Of a DNA stretch of 7,588 bases, positions 6,661 to 7,588 are shown one piece after another. The stretch covers positions 1 to 7,588 of the forward strand of contig DATKCF010000092.1 in the NCBI GenBank assembly GCA_035513345.1, in the 5' to 3' direction. The translations under genes and the position numbers were made by a program. This DNA is from DATKCF01 sp035513345 (lineage in GTDB: Bacteria > Gemmatimonadota > Gemmatimonadetes > Longimicrobiales > RSA9). Position 1 is the first letter of the stretch. Every line of letters starts with the position of its first letter. The notes beneath the pieces were generated by a model that was given only the letters and a program-made list of their open reading frames with translations, had not been told where the DNA came from and did no database searches.

Positions 6661-7588
6661 GGGCACTGCTTCGACGACATCGCCTGCGATGCCCGAGTCT
6701 CATGGTTCCGCGAGTGAACTATTGATCCTCGGCGGAGACGACGTGCGGCGACTGATGCCGATGATGGATTGCATCGAGATCGTGGACACCGCCATGCGCG
6801 CGGTGTCCCGGGGTAACGCCGAGTTGCCGCTGCGCTTCGGGCTGTTCGTGCCCGGCACGCGGAACATCCTTGCGGTCATGCCCGGTTTCCTCGGCCAGCC
6901 GCGCAGTCTCGGCGCCAAGGTCATCGCCGTTTTTCCGGAAAACGCGGGCCGCGGACTCTCGTCGCACCTGGGAATCGTCGTGCTGTTCGATCCTGACAGC
7001 GGCGTTCCGGTCGCGATCCTGGACGCTGCCGCAATCACCGGACTGCGCACGGCCGCGGCTTCGGCGGTGGCGACGCGGGCGCTGGCACGCGAAGACGCTG
7101 GGCATCTCGCGATCCTCGGCACCGGTGAGCAGGCAGCCGCCCACGTGCAGGCGATTGCGGCAGTTCGCACACTGCGCGCGGTGACGGTCTGGGGCCGGTC
7201 GCCGGAGAAGGCGCGGGCCTTCGCCGATCGGGAAAGCCGCGCTGCCGGCATGCCGATCGCGGTGGCCGACGAAGTCGAGATGGCGGTCGCCGGGGCCGAT
7301 ATCGTCTGCACCACGACGTCCTCGACGGAGTCTATCCTCCGCGGCGCGTGGATCCGGCGCGGCACGCATGTCAATCTGGTGGGCGCGAGCGCGGCGACTT
7401 CGCGCGAGGCCGACGAATCGCTGGTCGCAAAATCGGGCTTCTACGTTGACTTGCGCGCGTCGGCGCTGGCGCAGGCCGGCGAATTGCTGGAGGCGATGGG
7501 TTCGTTCGCCGCGCAGCACATCCGCGGAGAGATCGGCCAGGTGCTCAATGGCGATGTTGCCGGGCGCACGAACGATGCGGAAGTCACC
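6653..7588 (+). CDS. ornithine cyclodeaminase / mu-crystallin family protein (3' end outside window)
   Basis: 312 codons without a stop; the window ends in GRTNDAEVT, which in this family precedes the last 20-30 residues, so the gene is almost complete. The ATG at 6653 overlaps the amidohydrolase stop by 8 nt, implying translational coupling, as no Shine-Dalgarno is seen. A second ATG at 6689 would remove 12 residues of a Ser/Thr/Ala-rich tail. From the first ATG: Arg61 (LPLRFG), Lys89 (GAKVIAVFPEN) and Arg132 (GLRTAAASAVAT) match the substrate-binding residues of the family. The 43-residue Lys-Arg spacing equals that of bacterial ornithine cyclodeaminase. GTGEQA (156-161) starts the NAD(P)-binding Rossmann fold, and Asp266 (VDLRAS) is a candidate for the catalytic acid. 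Family members include ornithine cyclodeaminase, ketimine and pyrroline-2-carboxylate reductases, alanine dehydrogenase and opine-type dehydrogenases such as SbnB. Sequence alone does not separate these. The adjacent aminotransferase favours an imine reductase (inference). Confidence 0.9.
   Translation, partial: MAEGTASTTSPAMPESHGSASELLILGGDDVRRLMPMMDCIEIVDTAMRAVSRGNAELPLRFGLFVPGTRNILAVMPGFLGQPRSLGAKVIAVFPENAGRGLSSHLGIVVLFDPDSGVPVAILDAAAITGLRTAAASAVATRALAREDAGHLAILGTGEQAAAHVQAIAAVRTLRAVTVWGRSPEKARAFADRESRAAGMPIAVADEVEMAVAGADIVCTTTSSTESILRGAWIRRGTHVNLVGASAATSREADESLVAKSGFYVDLRASALAQAGELLEAMGSFAAQHIRGEIGQVLNGDVAGRTNDAEVT

Noticed and set aside
6719..7519. 266-codon minus-strand open frame opposite the cyclodeaminase-family gene
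   Set aside because: The plus-strand frame carries clear family motifs (GAKVIAVFPEN, GLRTAAA, GTGEQA). The antisense product is Arg/His-rich and motif-free, a codon-bias shadow.

Overview
The window comes from a high-GC (about two-thirds G+C by eye) Gram-negative bacterium. It encodes an outer-membrane TonB-dependent receptor of the very large type that opens with an EVVVTGSRI segment. Such receptors are common in Caulobacterales, Sphingomonadales, Xanthomonadales and related soil or aquatic proteobacteria. A closer taxonomic call is not possible from the sequence alone.

Layout: positions 1-278 are a non-coding leader, possibly holding the last codons of an upstream gene. It ends in a perfect 24-bp G/C-only palindrome just before the Shine-Dalgarno of the first gene. 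Four genes follow, all on the + strand: (1) a 1031-residue TonB-dependent receptor, 279-3374; (2) after 74 nt without a convincing terminator, a fold-type I PLP aminotransferase, 3449-4627; (3) overlapping it by 4 nt (ATGA), an exported metal-dependent amidohydrolase of the imidazolonepropionase/prolidase-like group with an extra N-terminal domain, 4624-6660; (4) overlapping that by 8 nt, an ornithine cyclodeaminase/mu-crystallin family protein, 6653 to the window end, lacking only its last residues. The overlaps strongly imply that genes 2-4 are co-translated, and the receptor is probably in the same transcript.

Working model (inference): the receptor imports a peptide-like or N-acyl/amide-linked amino-acid compound into the periplasm. 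The exported amidohydrolase cleaves it and releases an amino acid. In the cytoplasm the aminotransferase converts the amino acid to a 2-oxo acid, and the cyclodeaminase-family enzyme acts on the product, possibly by reducing a cyclic imine. An alpha-aminotransferase next to a mu-crystallin-family reductase resembles the plant pair ALD1/SARD4, which makes pipecolate from lysine. No inner-membrane transporter or regulator is visible in the window, so the pathway is incomplete here and the substrate is unknown.
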